In this document: piece after piece, positions 1-10,788 of the stretch
Layout of the letters: each line of letters begins with the position of its first letter
Numbering within the stretch: the stretch's first letter is position 1
Origin: Providencia sp.
Lineage (GTDB): Bacteria; Pseudomonadota; Gammaproteobacteria; Enterobacterales; Enterobacteriaceae
NCBI RefSeq assembly: GCF_003533305.1
Contig: NZ_DOEH01000012.1
Location: 8,133-62,309, forward strand
Direction of reading: 5' to 3'
Length of the DNA stretch: 54,177 bases
The notes under the pieces: model-generated
What the model was told of the DNA's origin: nothing
Seen by the model: the letters and a program-made list of their open reading frames with translations, nothing else
Databases searched by the model: none
Position numbers and translations under genes: made by a program

Positions 1-112
1 TGTAGGTAGGCGGCAAATGAAGATATCTTGGGGAGCATACACAAGTATGTGACCCAAGGGGCTGAATGCAGCCAACAACCCTACAACTTGAAATATGACG
101 GATTAAATGAAT
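1..112. repeat. ERIC element, left end cut by window edge
   Basis: The stretch matches the ERIC (intergenic repeat unit) pattern by eye: a 'ggcggcaa' block, a central imperfect palindrome around 'gcatacacaagtatgtgacc', then 'gcagccaac' and a terminal 'caacttgaaatatgacgg'. ERICs are non-coding palindromic repeats of about 127 bp confined to gene gaps in Enterobacterales. This copy sits just past the fre stop codon, and its terminal block runs up to and slightly into the end of fre. Orientation is by convention only. Confidence 0.75.
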
Positions 113-804
113 TCGTAAGCATCACCAAACAACTGCTCCGCCTTAGCCCCTCGCTCACTGCAAAAACGATCCCTTGCTATTTTAGCCATTTCAAAACGCC
201 CTGCGATATAAATATCATGGGTGGATAAATCACCAAAATCTTCGAGTACTGCGCTAAGAACTGTTCCTGTTCTACCACGCCATAACTCATCAGGCTGCTC
301 AACAATAGGAACAATTTTTAGATTAGGGTAGCCTTCGCAAAGCGCTTGTAACTCACCGAGATCATATAAATGCTCTAACTGGCGGCCACCCCAATAGAAT
401 GTAATATCACGAGATGGATTTTCTGCCAACGCGGCGAGTAGAACTGAATGGGTATAGGAAAATCCTGTTCCACCAGCAACTAAAATCATCGCATTTTGGC
501 TATTTTCTCTAAACCATGCCTTTCCGTGAGGAATATCAATATCAATACGTTTTTGATCTAAGATTCGATCCATTACCGCCATGGCATAAAGATTTATATC
601 TGAAGCACCTATATGTAACTCGATTGATTCTTTATTTGCTGGAGTGGAAGCCATTGAAAAAGGCCGTTTATCTCTTTCATCCATCACGACCATTAAATAT
701 TGGCCTGCTTTAAAATGAAAAGGACCATCTGGCAACAAAATAACCCGATAAACTGTATCCGTGATCGATTCGACAGATGTGACTTTGCAGCTCAAAGTTG
801 CCAT
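103..804 (-). CDS. fre: NAD(P)H-flavin reductase Fre
   Basis: Soluble reductase that passes electrons from NAD(P)H to free FMN or riboflavin; reduced flavin then serves other enzymes, including prenyl-FMN supply for UbiD-type decarboxylases. The 233 residues equal the E. coli length. The flavin-binding RPFS motif is at residues 47-50 and the nucleotide-binding AGGTG motif at 110-114. The ATG has an AGAGGA ribosome site. It lies 9 bp downstream of ubiD on the same strand, the usual ubiD-fre order, and the two are probably co-transcribed. Confidence 0.96.
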   Translation of the reverse strand: MATLSCKVTSVESITDTVYRVILLPDGPFHFKAGQYLMVVMDERDKRPFSMASTPANKESIELHIGASDINLYAMAVMDRILDQKRIDIDIPHGKAWFRENSQNAMILVAGGTGFSYTHSVLLAALAENPSRDITFYWGGRQLEHLYDLGELQALCEGYPNLKIVPIVEQPDELWRGRTGTVLSAVLEDFGDLSTHDIYIAGRFEMAKIARDRFCSERGAKAEQLFGDAYEFI

Positions 805-813
805 GGTTTCCTC

Positions 814-2286
814 TTATTTCTCAAAAATGTTCAATTGTTGCCAAATGTCATCAATACGAGACTTCACACTTTCTGTCATGACTATCGGACGACCCCACTC
901 ACGGTCAGTTTCTCCTGGCCATTTATTTGTCGCATCCAGCCCCATTTTCGATCCTAATCCTGAAACAGGTGACGCAAAATCAAGATAATCGATAGGCGTA
1001 TTTTCCATCATAATCGTATCACGAGCGGGATCCATTCTGGTGGTTATTGCCCAGATAACATCTTTCCAGTCGCGCGCATTGATATCATCATCACAGACGA
1101 TAACAAATTTAGTGTACATAAACTGACGTAGATAAGACCAAACCCCCATCATTACCCGTTTTGCATGTCCTGCATACTGTTTTTTCATTGTGACCACAGC
1201 AAGACGGTATGAACATCCTTCTGGTGGTAAATAAAAATCAACAATTTCGGGAAATTGCTTTTGTAAAATAGGCACTAACACTTCATTTAATGCTTCACCT
1301 AGCACTGCCGGTTCATCTGGTGGCCTACCAGTGTAAGTTGAATGATAAATAGCATCACGACGCTGGGTTACATGCGTTACAGTGAATACAGGAAAATTAT
1401 CAATTTCATTATAGTATCCCGTATGGTCGCCATAAGGTCCTTCTGGCGCCATCTCCCCCTGTTCTATATAACCTTCGAGTATAATTTCAGCACCTGCTGG
1501 AACTTCAAGATCATTAGAAATACATTTTACCACTTCCGTTTTATTGCCACGCAACAAACCTGCAAATGCATATTCAGACAAGGTATCAGGAACTGGCGTC
1601 ACTGCCGCTAAAATCGTTGCAGGATCAGCACCTAGTGCGACAGCCACAGGGAATTTTTCACCTGGATGTTGTTGGCACCACTCTTGGAAATCTAAAGCGC
1701 CGCCACGATGAGAAAGCCAACGCATGATTAATTTATTTTTACCCAGCACTTGTTGCCGATAAATACCTAAATTTTGCCTTTCTTTATGGGGCCCTTTGGT
1801 CACGGTTAATCCCCAAGTGATAAGAGGAGCCGCATCTTCTGGCCAGCAGTGCATCACTGGTATTTTAGTAAGGTCAACATCGTCGCCTACCCAAATTTGT
1901 TCCTGACAAGGTGCTGAACTTAAGCGTTTCGCTGGCATATTCAGCACTTGTTTGAATTTAGGTAGTTTATCAATCAGATCACGGAAACCTTTCGGAGGAT
2001 CAGGTTCTTTTAGAAAAGCGAGTAATTTTCCGACATCATGGAGCGCTTTGATATCTTCTTGCCCCATGCCCATAGCCACACGTTTTGTAGTGCCAAATAG
2101 GTTACACAATACAGGCATATTGTAACCTTTAGGGTTTTCGAATAATAAGGCCGGTCCCCCCGCTCTTAGTGTGCGATCGGCGATCTCAGTCATTTCAAGA
2201 TAAGGATCAACTTCCATCGTAATACGTTTTAGTTCGCCTTGCTTTTCAAGCTGCGCGATAAAATCTCTAAGGTCACGGTATTTCAT
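814..2286 (-). CDS. ubiD: 3-octaprenyl-4-hydroxybenzoate carboxy-lyase UbiD
   Basis: Prenyl-FMN-dependent decarboxylase of ubiquinone synthesis that removes the ring carboxyl of 3-polyprenyl-4-hydroxybenzoate. At 490 residues it is near the E. coli length of about 497. The family block [13 protein letters not shown], which carries conserved acidic residues of the active site, is in the middle of the protein. It is followed at once by fre, whose product supplies reduced flavin. The ubiX partner that makes prenyl-FMN is not in the window. Confidence 0.96.
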   Translation of the reverse strand: MKYRDLRDFIAQLEKQGELKRITMEVDPYLEMTEIADRTLRAGGPALLFENPKGYNMPVLCNLFGTTKRVAMGMGQEDIKALHDVGKLLAFLKEPDPPKGFRDLIDKLPKFKQVLNMPAKRLSSAPCQEQIWVGDDVDLTKIPVMHCWPEDAAPLITWGLTVTKGPHKERQNLGIYRQQVLGKNKLIMRWLSHRGGALDFQEWCQQHPGEKFPVAVALGADPATILAAVTPVPDTLSEYAFAGLLRGNKTEVVKCISNDLEVPAGAEIILEGYIEQGEMAPEGPYGDHTGYYNEIDNFPVFTVTHVTQRRDAIYHSTYTGRPPDEPAVLGEALNEVLVPILQKQFPEIVDFYLPPEGCSYRLAVVTMKKQYAGHAKRVMMGVWSYLRQFMYTKFVIVCDDDINARDWKDVIWAITTRMDPARDTIMMENTPIDYLDFASPVSGLGSKMGLDATNKWPGETDREWGRPIVMTESVKSRIDDIWQQLNIFEK

Positions 2287-2399
2287 TATCTTCTTTTACA
2301 ATTACAGGGGGAGTCTCATTATAAGACCCCCGACCAAGGTTACAAGTTACTATCTAACGTGTTAAAAAAACAATCTCTTTTCTGGCGAAATATACCATT

Positions 2400-3125
2400 T
2401 TACTGGCAATCAAAAGGCACTAATTTTTTTAATGATAACGTATCTAATTGCTCAGGGAACGTCTTATTGTGTTGGAATAATTTAAAACCTTCTCCTTTAC
2501 CACTAAAGTAATGAAGTTCATTACCTTTAATTTGTAATCCACTGCCTTCCCTTAGCGCGACAACAACTTCATGAGGATTAATCACACAAAATTCTTGTAA
2601 CCTTTCATCACGAGTTTCACCCATATGCCCTGAAATATTAGCATCAATATAATGAGGGTTAATTTGCAATGGAAATAGTCCCAGAGATGGCATAATAGCG
2701 GCATTGCTAACAGGCATGTCATTCGTTGTACGAATGCTTGGTGTCGCAACGTTACAACCGGCACTCCATCCAATATAAGGAACACCACGCTCTCTTACAG
2801 CGCGTTGGATAGCAACAATCAAACCATTCTCATGCAAGCATTTATTTAACCACCAAGTATTACCACCGCTCACCAGAATACATTCTGCTTGCTCAATAGC
2901 TTCAACAGGACTTGAGAAGTTTTCAATCGAAGTCACTTTAATGCCAAGCGCTTCAGTCAATTGGTCTGCTCTTTCGTCATGGGAACCACGTAAAACAGCA
3001 TAAGGAACTAATACTGCGCTCTTAATTTCCTTGCGTGCTATCATCTCTTTGATACGTGGTAATGCATAGCTTAACCATACTGGGTTGCCAGGAAGTTTGC
3101 CATTACTCAATAAAAAAATATCCAT
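2400..3125 (-). CDS. pepE: Dipeptidase E (alpha-aspartyl dipeptidase)
   Basis: Cytoplasmic serine peptidase (family S51) that splits dipeptides with N-terminal aspartate. The nucleophile elbow GWSAG puts Ser at residue 121; His158 in INPHY and Glu193 in LREGSG fit the Ser-His-Glu triad described for Salmonella PepE, offset by one. Length (241) is close to the usual 229-240. It stands alone between ubiD and the divergent rfaH. In E. coli pepE is at another locus, so its position here is a lineage difference. Confidence 0.93.
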   Translation of the reverse strand: MDIFLLSNGKLPGNPVWLSYALPRIKEMIARKEIKSAVLVPYAVLRGSHDERADQLTEALGIKVTSIENFSSPVEAIEQAECILVSGGNTWWLNKCLHENGLIVAIQRAVRERGVPYIGWSAGCNVATPSIRTTNDMPVSNAAIMPSLGLFPLQINPHYIDANISGHMGETRDERLQEFCVINPHEVVVALREGSGLQIKGNELHYFSGKGEGFKLFQHNKTFPEQLDTLSLKKLVPFDCQ

Positions 3126-3293
3126 TATTTCTCCTAGATAACAAGTGTCTATATTATTTAACCCAACTTAGGTAAACTTTGAATTAGTCTATACTTATAG
3201 GTATGTAATCATATTGCGCTAGTGTTCATTAGTCACATTGTTATGCGTTAATTTGCTATCATAAGCATAATTTTGTTGGATGGAATTCAAAAA

Positions 3294-3785
3294 ATGGAAA
3301 AATGGTATCTGCTTTATTGCAAACGCGGTCAAATCGATAGAGCTATCGATAATTTGAATAGGCAGAATGTCATCTGTATGACACCGATGACTGAAATGGA
3401 AAAAATGGTTAGAGGTAAGCGAACAAACGTAATCGAGGCACTTTTTCCAAACTACCTATTCGTTAAGTTCGATCATAATGAAATACATACTACAACGATT
3501 CAATCCACACGTGGAGTGAGCCACTTTGTTCGATTTGGTCTACTACCTACTGAAGTTCCCGAGGAAATTATTGAATTATTACAACAAGAACCGATAGCAC
3601 ATTCAATTGCACTCGATATTCCAAATCATGGGGATAGTGTGGTTATCACTGAAGGTGCTTTTACTGGTGTTAAAGCGATATTTGATGAACCTAATGGTGA
3701 GTCTCGCTCTATTTTGTTGCTCAACATATTAAATAAGAGCGTTGCCAAAATTATGGATAATACGCAATTTAAGAAAGAACTTTAG
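3294..3785 (+). CDS. rfaH: Transcription antiterminator RfaH
   Basis: NusG paralogue that binds RNA polymerase paused at ops sites and stops Rho-dependent termination in long operons for LPS core, O-antigen, capsule or toxins. The N-terminal WYLLYCKRG and the RGKRT...LFPNYLFV block are family hallmarks; TRGVSHFVRFG follows, and the C-terminal KOW-type domain starts near GDSVVITEGAF. The open frame extends upstream to a TTG at 3273, but the ATG at 3294 gives 163 residues, matching E. coli (162), and has a GGATGGA ribosome site. It is divergent from pepE and convergent with tatC. Confidence 0.95.
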   Translation: MEKWYLLYCKRGQIDRAIDNLNRQNVICMTPMTEMEKMVRGKRTNVIEALFPNYLFVKFDHNEIHTTTIQSTRGVSHFVRFGLLPTEVPEEIIELLQQEPIAHSIALDIPNHGDSVVITEGAFTGVKAIFDEPNGESRSILLLNILNKSVAKIMDNTQFKKEL

Positions 3786-3812
3786 CGGCAAATAAACTTA
3801 TACCTAATAAGC

Positions 3813-3841
3813 AAAAAGCCCATTTAATCAAATGAGCTTCT
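3813..3841 (-). terminator. Terminator of tatABC
   Basis: Ten-base stem (3816-3825 with 3830-3839, loop AATC). On the minus strand all pairs form, with one G-U, and the stem runs into CTTTTTGC, so it mainly stops the tat transcript. The plus-strand version, for rfaH, has one mismatch and a poor U tract. Confidence 0.7.
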
Positions 3842-3869
3842 TGCAGGTATCGTTGATGAGAGTGCTATT

Positions 3870-4643
3870 TTAAGAACTCTCAGATCCTTCTTCTTCCTCT
3901 TCATCATCCCCGCGTTTTCTTCTATTTTTACCAACGTAAAAATTCGATAGCAAAACACCGAGTTCAAAGAGTAGATACATAGGAACCGCAAGTAGTGTCT
4001 GTGAAAGCACATCTGGTGGCGTCAAGAACATTCCCACGATAAATGCGCCAACGAGTATATATGGGCGTTTGCGTTTAAGTGATGCGGGCGTTGTAACACC
4101 TGTCCAACATAACAAGATAATCGCAATCGGTACCTCAAAAGCTGCACCAAATGCCATAAATAGCGTCATGACAAAACTGAGATATTTACTAATATCAGGA
4201 ATGAAGTTAACACTCTCTGGCGTCGTTTTAACAAAAAAACCAAATGCGAGTGGAAACACAACAAAATAAGCGAATGCCATTCCAAGATAAAAAAGTAAAC
4301 TACTTGAAATAAGTAGCGGTGACATTAATCTACGCTCATGTTTATATAACGCAGGCGCAATAAATGCCCAAATTTGATAAAGAATAACCGGTATCGAAAC
4401 GAACACTGATACCATCATTGTTAGCTTGATTGGAGTAAAAAACGTAGATGCTACATCTGTCGCACTCATTTGAGAACCGACGGGTAACTTATCAATCAAA
4501 GGGGCTGCAACAAGCCGATAAATATCATTTGAAAAATAAGCCAATGCTGCAAATACGATTAAAACCGTAATCAAACAATTTAGTAGCCGTTTCCTAAGTT
4601 CAATCAGGTGGCTAATAAGTGGTTGTGTATCATTTACAGCCAT
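3870..4643 (-). CDS. tatC: Sec-independent translocase subunit TatC
   Basis: Polytopic inner-membrane receptor of the twin-arginine system; with TatB it binds signal peptides of folded cofactor-containing precursors. It opens with the family-typical '[14 protein letters not shown]', and six hydrophobic segments follow. The C-terminal cytoplasmic tail ([19 protein letters not shown]) is markedly charged. At 257 residues it is close to E. coli (258). Its start is 3 bp from the tatB stop, so the genes are translated as one unit. Confidence 0.97.
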   Translation of the reverse strand: MAVNDTQPLISHLIELRKRLLNCLITVLIVFAALAYFSNDIYRLVAAPLIDKLPVGSQMSATDVASTFFTPIKLTMMVSVFVSIPVILYQIWAFIAPALYKHERRLMSPLLISSSLLFYLGMAFAYFVVFPLAFGFFVKTTPESVNFIPDISKYLSFVMTLFMAFGAAFEVPIAIILLCWTGVTTPASLKRKRPYILVGAFIVGMFLTPPDVLSQTLLAVPMYLLFELGVLLSNFYVGKNRRKRGDDEEEEEGSESS

Positions 4644-4646
4644 GGG

Positions 4647-5219
4647 TTATTTTTCACTTTCAGTTTGATTGGAGTTTGTTACTTTAGCATCGCGCTGTAG
4701 GGTATTTTCATGCGTCGTAAGATCTCTCAACTCACCAACTTTAGAAGGGTCGGCTGTTGGCTCTTCAACGACAGAAGCCATTTTAGCGGCGTGTTCTGGA
4801 TCGGGATCAGACTCTAATACTTGCGATGAATGGCCAGTAGCTGAAGCATCCTTCACCGCTGTATCGTAGCTTTCGGTTATCTCTTTTGCTTTATGCAATT
4901 CATCTTCGATATTATTCGTTGTTGCTTGATAACCACTTTTTAACGATTGAGCAGCCTGACGTAATTCATCCATCGATTGTTTTAGCTCAGGAGAAAGAGC
5001 TTCCATACCCGCTTTCTCCTCAACTTTTTTCAGAGTTTCTTGTAACTCTTGTAATTTTAGCTCTTGCGATAGCTCGTTTTGTACGTTGGCAGCCATTGAA
5101 CGCATTGCACGGATCCACCCAGCGACAGTTCTTACTGCCACAGGTAAACGCTCAGGGCCTAATACAACAAGACCAATAACTGCAACGAGCAGTAGTTCAG
5201 TGAAGCCTATGTCAAACAC
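4647..5219 (-). CDS. tatB: Sec-independent translocase subunit TatB
   Basis: Single-span membrane protein that forms the substrate-binding TatBC complex. The N-terminal [26 protein letters not shown] has the conserved Glu in the membrane span and the Gly-Pro hinge before an amphipathic helix. The long C-terminal tail is polar and variable, as is usual. Length is 190 against 171 in E. coli. It lies 3 bp from both neighbours. Confidence 0.97.
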   Translation of the reverse strand: MFDIGFTELLLVAVIGLVVLGPERLPVAVRTVAGWIRAMRSMAANVQNELSQELKLQELQETLKKVEEKAGMEALSPELKQSMDELRQAAQSLKSGYQATTNNIEDELHKAKEITESYDTAVKDASATGHSSQVLESDPDPEHAAKMASVVEEPTADPSKVGELRDLTTHENTLQRDAKVTNSNQTESEK

Positions 5220-5222
5220 GGA

Positions 5223-5510
5223 TTATCCCTGCTCTTTATTTTTGCTCTCAACCGGACTATCTTTTTTCTCAGTAGTCTGTTGCTCAGTAATATTTTTAGT
5301 TGCAAAATCAGCGTCTTGCTTTTCTTGCTCTTCTTTTGCTTTAGCAGCTTCATCATCACTCATCGCTTTTTTAAATCCTTTGAGTGACTCACCTAAATCA
5401 GAACCTAGTGAACGCAATTTTTTAGTACCGAAAATTAGAACAATAAGCAGAGCAATAATAATAAGCTGCCAAGGACTACCGAATGCAGCCATTGCAATAG
5501 TTGATTCCAT
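5223..5510 (-). CDS. tatA: Pore-forming translocase subunit TatA with N-terminal extension
   Basis: Single-span protein that oligomerises to move folded proteins across the inner membrane. Residues 9-40 ([25 protein letters not shown]) are a standard TatA span and hinge, but MESTIAMA precedes them. In P. stuartii an equivalent eight-residue extension keeps TatA inactive until the rhomboid protease AarA removes it. The long start at 5510 is supported by AGAGG eight bases upstream. Codon 7 is also ATG but lacks a ribosome site. A perfect TATAAT lies 45 bp upstream. Confidence 0.96.
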   Translation of the reverse strand: MESTIAMAAFGSPWQLIIIALLIVLIFGTKKLRSLGSDLGESLKGFKKAMSDDEAAKAKEEQEKQDADFATKNITEQQTTEKKDSPVESKNKEQG

Positions 5511-5554
5511 TGTTAATACCTCTATAGTTTTGAGACCAAATTGTTATTAGTTCT

Positions 5555-5590
5555 ATTATATACAACCTGTTCTAAATACGGAAATCTTTA
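5555..5590 (-). promoter_or_regulatory. Likely tatA promoter
   Basis: A perfect minus-strand -10 hexamer TATAAT occupies 5555-5560, 45 bp before the tatA ATG. The -35 region about 17-18 bp upstream is poor (TTTCCG-like). The tat operon could also be read from the ubi genes upstream, since no strong terminator was seen after ubiB. Confidence 0.45.
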
Positions 5591-5624
5591 CAGCTTTATA
5601 AACTTGTCACAAAACAAAGTTTAC

Positions 5625-7259
5625 TTAGTTATCCCCTGACTTACACCAACCTATTAGCCACGATAACGCTCCGGCAGCCATAAACACTATAGCAATTCGA
5701 GTTAAGTCTGAAATAAAGAATAAACTACCGCAAAGAATGAATGTGGCACCTATTCCTAAAAGATATTGGGATTTACGTTGCTTACTACGCTGCCCCTTTA
5801 ACTGTAGTGCTAACTGGTCAATATTGGACTGTAAAAATTTATGCTGTTTTAACGCCCCATAAATAAGATCGGGAATTTCCGGCATTTTTTCGGCCCAATA
5901 AGGCGCTTTTTCTTTTAAGGCCCGAGTGATTGCAGGTAGACCGACTTGACTATGAACCCAATCTTCTAAAAAGGGCTTAGCGGTTTTCCATAAATCAAGC
6001 TGTGGGTATAACTGGCGGCCTAGACCTTCAACATAAAGCAAGGTTTTCTGCAAGAGAACCAACTGAGGTTGAACTTCCATATTAAAGCGGCGCGCCGTAT
6101 TAAATAAATTCAACAAAACGTGCCCAAATGAAATTTCAGCTAATGGCTTTTCGAAAATAGGCTCACAGACAGTGCGAATAGCAAATTCAAAATCTTCAAC
6201 ATTTGTATCTGGCGGAACCCAACCTGAATCAACGTGTAATTCAGCAACTTTACGATAATCACGGTTAAAGAAAGCAATAAAGTTTCCGGCTAAATAACGC
6301 TTATCTTCTTTATTAAGCGAGCCCATAATACCGCAGTCAATACCGATATAGAGAGGATCTTCAGGGTGTTCGTAACTAACAAAAATATTACCGGGATGCA
6401 TGTCTGCGTGAAAGAAGCTATCACGAAACACTTGAGTGAAGAAAACTTTTACGCCTCTCTCAGCCAAAAGTTTCATGTTGGTACCCTGAGCGTTAAGCGC
6501 TGCCACATCAGAAACAGGAATACCGTAGATCCGCTCCATCACCATGACATTTTCACGGCAATAATCCGCATAAACCTCAGGAATATATAACATTGAGCTA
6601 TTTTCAAAGTTACGTTTGAGCTGAATAGCATTGGCTGACTCACGTAAAAGATTAAGTTCATCGATCAATGTTTTTTCGTATTCGCGGACGACCTCTTTAG
6701 GACGTAAACGACGCCCATCAGGCAGTAAAGGCACCCAATTCGCAATGCGGTACATCAGCTTAATATCGGCTTTGATGATAGGCAAAATATCTGGACGAAT
6801 AACTTTTAGTACGACATTTTTACCATTTTCTTTCAAAACCGCCGTATGCACTTGCGCAATAGAAGCAGACGCGAGTGCTTGCTCATCAAAATCATCAAAC
6901 CACTGTTCTAAAGGACCGCCTAGCGATTTTTCTATGTAGCCACGAGCGAGCTTTCCATCAAAGCTTGCGACCTTATCTTGTAGTAATGATAGTTGGTCCG
7001 CAATCGTAGGCGGGAACAAGTCACGGCGAGTTGAGAGCATTTGACCGAATTTAATCCAAACAGGACCAAGCTCTTGCAATGCGAGACGAAGTCTTTCGCC
7101 AATATCTTTGTCTTTATGCTTATTTTTAATCCAAAAAAAGCCTAAACGACCAATTCTTAAAGGCAGTGTAAGCTTTATTTTAGGGATTAACTCATCTAAT
7201 CCGTAAGAGAGGAAAACCCGAATAATAAGGTAAAGACGTTTTATCTCACCGGGTGTCAT
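5625..7259 (-). CDS. ubiB: Ubiquinone biosynthesis kinase-like protein UbiB
   Basis: Member of the ABC1/ADCK atypical kinase family needed for ubiquinone synthesis; it probably uses ATPase activity to help extract or present membrane-bound intermediates. The KFGQ motif ([16 protein letters not shown]) typical of the family lies in the N-terminal part, followed by the kinase-like core with [10 protein letters not shown] and the GIDCGIMG metal-binding loop. Two membrane helices are at the C terminus ([15 protein letters not shown] and [17 protein letters not shown]). At 544 residues it matches E. coli (546). It overlaps the end of ubiJ by 14 bp. Confidence 0.96.
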   Translation of the reverse strand: MTPGEIKRLYLIIRVFLSYGLDELIPKIKLTLPLRIGRLGFFWIKNKHKDKDIGERLRLALQELGPVWIKFGQMLSTRRDLFPPTIADQLSLLQDKVASFDGKLARGYIEKSLGGPLEQWFDDFDEQALASASIAQVHTAVLKENGKNVVLKVIRPDILPIIKADIKLMYRIANWVPLLPDGRRLRPKEVVREYEKTLIDELNLLRESANAIQLKRNFENSSMLYIPEVYADYCRENVMVMERIYGIPVSDVAALNAQGTNMKLLAERGVKVFFTQVFRDSFFHADMHPGNIFVSYEHPEDPLYIGIDCGIMGSLNKEDKRYLAGNFIAFFNRDYRKVAELHVDSGWVPPDTNVEDFEFAIRTVCEPIFEKPLAEISFGHVLLNLFNTARRFNMEVQPQLVLLQKTLLYVEGLGRQLYPQLDLWKTAKPFLEDWVHSQVGLPAITRALKEKAPYWAEKMPEIPDLIYGALKQHKFLQSNIDQLALQLKGQRSKQRKSQYLLGIGATFILCGSLFFISDLTRIAIVFMAAGALSWLIGWCKSGDN

Positions 7260-7899
7260 TACTCTCCTCCAATTGACGCAATCTTTGCTCTAATTCACTC
7301 ATAGAACCTGAAATTTGCTCCACTTCATCACTAAAATAAGCGAGCTCTAATTGGCTAGGTGCCATTTTCCATTCTTCAATAAGCGTATCTTTAATATAAA
7401 TTTTTTGGCGTTTAACTAAATGAGAAGCCAGACTGGCGCCTTTATGTAATACCTTACTGAGCCCTTCAGCCGCTACATCACCGATATAAGGAGATAAATA
7501 ATGAGCTGGATTCCAAATAGCTAAATCTAATAAAGAGGACCAATGCTGAACAATCTGCATATCCCCTTCAATAACGATATCACCACGGTTAATTAACAGA
7601 GAAAGTTGCTGCTTATCTTTTAATTTAATTAAGGTAAACAATGATGTTTTGATCGTACAGTCGGCAGGCTCAGCCCATTGGCTTAAAACATCCACATGAT
7701 TTTCTGCAAAAATTAATGTGATTGTTTTATTGAGTTCTTTTAACTCAATCGACATGACTTTACCCGCCAAACGCATTCTGGCGGGTCTCAAGACGGTTTC
7801 CTTAAATAGCATATGATTAAGCGAGGTTTCCATCAATGCTGTCATCAAAGAATACAAAACTGTATTTTGATTTTTGGTGTTTGCTGATGGTGCTTCCAT
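7246..7899 (-). CDS. ubiJ: Ubiquinone biosynthesis accessory factor UbiJ
   Basis: SCP2-domain protein that with UbiK scaffolds the soluble Ubi complex and binds lipid intermediates. The family-typical stretch runs from '[19 protein letters not shown]' through '[20 protein letters not shown]' to '[14 protein letters not shown]', ending in a predicted coiled coil. The frame is open further upstream (7938), but that would lie inside ubiE; the ATG at 7899, one base after the ubiE stop, gives 217 residues (E. coli 201). It is translationally linked with ubiE upstream and ubiB downstream. Confidence 0.9.
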   Translation of the reverse strand: MEAPSANTKNQNTVLYSLMTALMETSLNHMLFKETVLRPARMRLAGKVMSIELKELNKTITLIFAENHVDVLSQWAEPADCTIKTSLFTLIKLKDKQQLSLLINRGDIVIEGDMQIVQHWSSLLDLAIWNPAHYLSPYIGDVAAEGLSKVLHKGASLASHLVKRQKIYIKDTLIEEWKMAPSQLELAYFSDEVEQISGSMSELEQRLRQLEESNDTR

Positions 7900-7900
7900 C

Positions 7901-8656
7901 TTAGAATTTAAACCCTTTATGGAGTGCGACAATTCCACCCGTCATATTGTTATAAGAAACTTGCTCCAGCCCTGCATTTTCCATCATAGCTTTCAGTGTT
8001 TCTTGGTCTGGATGCATACGAATAGATTCAGCAAGATAACGATAACTTTCGGCATCACTGACAATCGCCTGACCAATACGAGGTAAAATATGGAATGAAT
8101 AAGCATCATAAGCTTTATTCAAAGGCTCGAGAATCGGTTTGGAAAACTCAAGCACTAATAAACGTCCGCCTGGTTTCAATACTCGATACATTGAACGTAG
8201 CGCTTTATCTTTGTCAGTCACATTACGCAGACCAAAAGAAATTGTGATGCAATCAAAATAGTTGTCTGGGAATGGGAGTTCTTCAGCATTAGCTTGAACA
8301 TAATTAACATTACCCACAATACCTAGGTCACGCAATTTTTCGCGGCCCATTTTCAACATGGAATCGTTGATATCAGCCAGAACGACTTCGCCTTTTTCAC
8401 CCACTAATCGAGAGAATTTAGCAGTTAAGTCACCCGTTCCACCAGCAAGATCAAGAACACGTTGATTACGGCGAACACCACTTGCTTCGATGGTAAAACG
8501 TTTCCAAATACGATGAATACCAAAAGACATGAGATCATTCATCAAGTCATATTTTGATGCTACAGAGTGAAAAACATTCGCTACGAGGCCAGCTTTATCA
8601 TCTTTGCCTACAGTACGGAAACCGAAATCAATGGTTTCTTTAGTTGGTTCAGTCAT
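7901..8656 (-). CDS. ubiE: Ubiquinone/menaquinone C-methyltransferase UbiE
   Basis: SAM-dependent methyltransferase acting in both quinone pathways: it methylates demethylmenaquinol and 2-polyprenyl-6-methoxy-1,4-benzoquinol. Length (251) is identical to E. coli. SAM motif I is [12 protein letters not shown]; the UbiE/COQ5 signature [17 protein letters not shown] and the distal [17 protein letters not shown] are clear. It is first gene of the ubiE-ubiJ-ubiB unit. Confidence 0.97.
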   Translation of the reverse strand: MTEPTKETIDFGFRTVGKDDKAGLVANVFHSVASKYDLMNDLMSFGIHRIWKRFTIEASGVRRNQRVLDLAGGTGDLTAKFSRLVGEKGEVVLADINDSMLKMGREKLRDLGIVGNVNYVQANAEELPFPDNYFDCITISFGLRNVTDKDKALRSMYRVLKPGGRLLVLEFSKPILEPLNKAYDAYSFHILPRIGQAIVSDAESYRYLAESIRMHPDQETLKAMMENAGLEQVSYNNMTGGIVALHKGFKF

Positions 8657-8731
8657 TTCTTTTATGCCTGCTTATCATTCAATCTTTTATAAGAAGTGTA
8701 ACAGCCTTTAAGGTAAAACCCTACCAGAAGT

Positions 8732-10087
8732 CTATGATTGCGCACAATTCGATTGATCTGACTTCTCAACTAATTGTGGCTCGATAGGTTGTTTTATTTC
8801 TACCCCTAACGCTTTAAAACTTTCCGCCTGACTGATTAAATTTCCTCGCCCTTGTGCAAGACGTTTCATCGCTGACTGGTAAGTAATATTCGCTTTATCA
8901 AGACTGGAGCCTAAAACCTGCATGTCATCTACAAACAAACGCAGCTTATCGTACATTTTCGCTGCTTTTTCTGCTATTTCTTGTGCATTTTGACCTTGGC
9001 GTTCATAACGCCATATATTGTTAATTGTGCGCACTGCCACTAACAAAGTAGAAGGGCAAACTAACATGATATTCTGTTTTATACCTTCATCAAGTAATTC
9101 GGGCGCCTCTTTTAACGCAAGTAAGTACGCGGGCTCGATGGGGATAAACATGAGCACATAATCCAGCGAACGCACACCCGGCAGTTGATGATAATCCTTT
9201 CGACTCAATGAACGCATGTGGTTACGAATTGAGGCGACATGATTTTTAAGTGCCTGTTGCTGCTCATGAGGGTCTTCATTATTAAAATAATGTTCATAAG
9301 ACACCAGCGACATCTTTGCATCAACAACAACATCTTTGCCTTCAGGCAAATGAATAATAACATCGGGTTGATAGCGGCTATTATAGCCTGTATTGATACT
9401 CACTTGGGTTTCAAATTCACTGCCTTCACGCAAGCCGGAAACTTCCAAGATACGGGTTAAAATTGTTTCTCCCCAATTACCTTGTATTTTATTGTCACCT
9501 TTTAGTGCGCGAGTTAAGTTAACTGCCTCTTTGGTCATGAGGTTATTAAGCTGTTGAAGCTGCCTAATTTCATAAGTTAACGTATGACGTTCTTTGGCTT
9601 CTTCACCAAAACTTTGTTGAACTTGTTGACGAAAACCATCTAGTTGTTCACGAAATGGAGATAACATCTGTAATAAACTTTTGTGCTGTTGCTCTGAAGC
9701 ACGTCGTTCATTTTGTTCGAAAATGCGATTAGCTAAATTTTCAAATTGCGTTGTCAGCCGCTGTTCACTATTTTGTAAAATACGCTGTTTTTCTTCATTA
9801 GCTAACTGATTTTGCTCAAAACGCGTAATCGCTTCTCTTAATTCAGCTTCTTGCTCACGATTAATATCTCGCTGTGTTCTTAGCTCTTGATCTAGCCGGT
9901 CATACTCTTCTTTCCATTGCGCTAAATGAATTATTTTTTCATCACTCACCGCCATCTGACGGTTAGCATTTTGCAGTTCCTGATCTTTTTGCGTTATTTT
10001 TTGTGCAATAGAAAGCCAAGCAGCCAAGCCGCCAATTAAAATACCGCTTAGAACGCCAATAACCGCATACAAAAGAGAGGTATCCAC
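8732..10087 (-). CDS. rmuC: DNA recombination protein RmuC
   Basis: Inner-membrane-anchored protein with a PD-(D/E)XK-like nuclease core that limits recombination at inverted repeats and affects genome rearrangement. An N-terminal span (LLYAVIGVLSGILIGGLAAWLSI) is followed by about 170 residues of Glu/Gln-rich coiled coil, then the core from KGDNKIQGNWGETILTRILE to the VVDAKMSL strand. Length is 451 against 475 in E. coli. The gene keeps the E. coli udp-rmuC-ubiE order apart from two extra genes between it and udp. Confidence 0.94.
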   Translation of the reverse strand: MDTSLLYAVIGVLSGILIGGLAAWLSIAQKITQKDQELQNANRQMAVSDEKIIHLAQWKEEYDRLDQELRTQRDINREQEAELREAITRFEQNQLANEEKQRILQNSEQRLTTQFENLANRIFEQNERRASEQQHKSLLQMLSPFREQLDGFRQQVQQSFGEEAKERHTLTYEIRQLQQLNNLMTKEAVNLTRALKGDNKIQGNWGETILTRILEVSGLREGSEFETQVSINTGYNSRYQPDVIIHLPEGKDVVVDAKMSLVSYEHYFNNEDPHEQQQALKNHVASIRNHMRSLSRKDYHQLPGVRSLDYVLMFIPIEPAYLLALKEAPELLDEGIKQNIMLVCPSTLLVAVRTINNIWRYERQGQNAQEIAEKAAKMYDKLRLFVDDMQVLGSSLDKANITYQSAMKRLAQGRGNLISQAESFKALGVEIKQPIEPQLVEKSDQSNCAQS

Positions 10088-10194
10088 AAGTTAAATCCTT
10101 ACTTTACAAAGCCTAGTGTAAGGTAATGGGATACTGTATAAGTGTCCAGAGGTAATTTGACTTGCCACCCATATTTTGCGAGCAGCTTCGCAGC

Positions 10195-10725
10195 TTAACC
10201 AAACCAACTTGCAAACCAATGTAAACCTAGGGCTCCCGGAGCAAGGATACCGAATGCCCAAACCATCGCAGAAGTAATATTAGCTAATTGAAAATAACGT
10301 TGTGGCATCACACAAATTCCCGCCACTAAAGGAACAACAGCACGGAAAGGACCAAAGAAACGGCCGAAGAATACGCCCCAAATTCCCCAACGATCAAAGA
10401 AGCGTTGCCCTTTATCTATCATTTGCGGGTTGCGAGAAATAGGCCACATTTTACGGACATTATCTTTGTAGTGAAAACCGAACCAATATGAAAGCCAATC
10501 GCCAAAAAACGCGCCTAATGCCGCCGCTAGCCATAATGGCCAAAATACAATGCCACTTTCACCAATCAGAGCGCCTAGCGCCAATAAAATAACGGTTGCC
10601 GGTAACAACAAAGATAAGAAAGCGAGTGATTCACCAAATGCGAGAAAGAAAATGATAGGCAGAGCCCATATTTCATGTTCACGAGTAAAATCTGTCACAA
10701 TCGTGACTATTTCATTGAGAGTCAA
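10195..10725 (-). CDS. DedA-family (VTT domain) membrane protein
   Basis: Polytopic inner-membrane protein of the DedA/SNARE-associated family. Several members act as undecaprenyl-phosphate or phospholipid flippases or in proton-motive-force maintenance; the substrate here is unknown. Seen: re-entrant-type hydrophobic segments, an acidic ESLAFLSLLLPATVILL motif, GDWLSYWFG, and the family signature F-GRF-GPFRAVVPLVAG. At 176 residues it is shorter than YqjA or YghB (about 220). The start is TTG with GGGGA five bases upstream. It is not usually found between udp and rmuC in E. coli. Confidence 0.82.
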   Translation of the reverse strand: MTLNEIVTIVTDFTREHEIWALPIIFFLAFGESLAFLSLLLPATVILLALGALIGESGIVFWPLWLAAALGAFFGDWLSYWFGFHYKDNVRKMWPISRNPQMIDKGQRFFDRWGIWGVFFGRFFGPFRAVVPLVAGICVMPQRYFQLANITSAMVWAFGILAPGALGLHWFASWFG

Positions 10726-10788
10726 GGAAATCCCCTATCATGAGTTAATTCGTGAGTTCACTATTTAGAGTATGACATTCAAATAAAT

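Noticed and set aside
7900..7938. Upstream start for ubiJ inside ubiE
   Set aside because: It would overlap ubiE by 38 bp; the ATG at 7899 right after the ubiE stop gives a family-like length.
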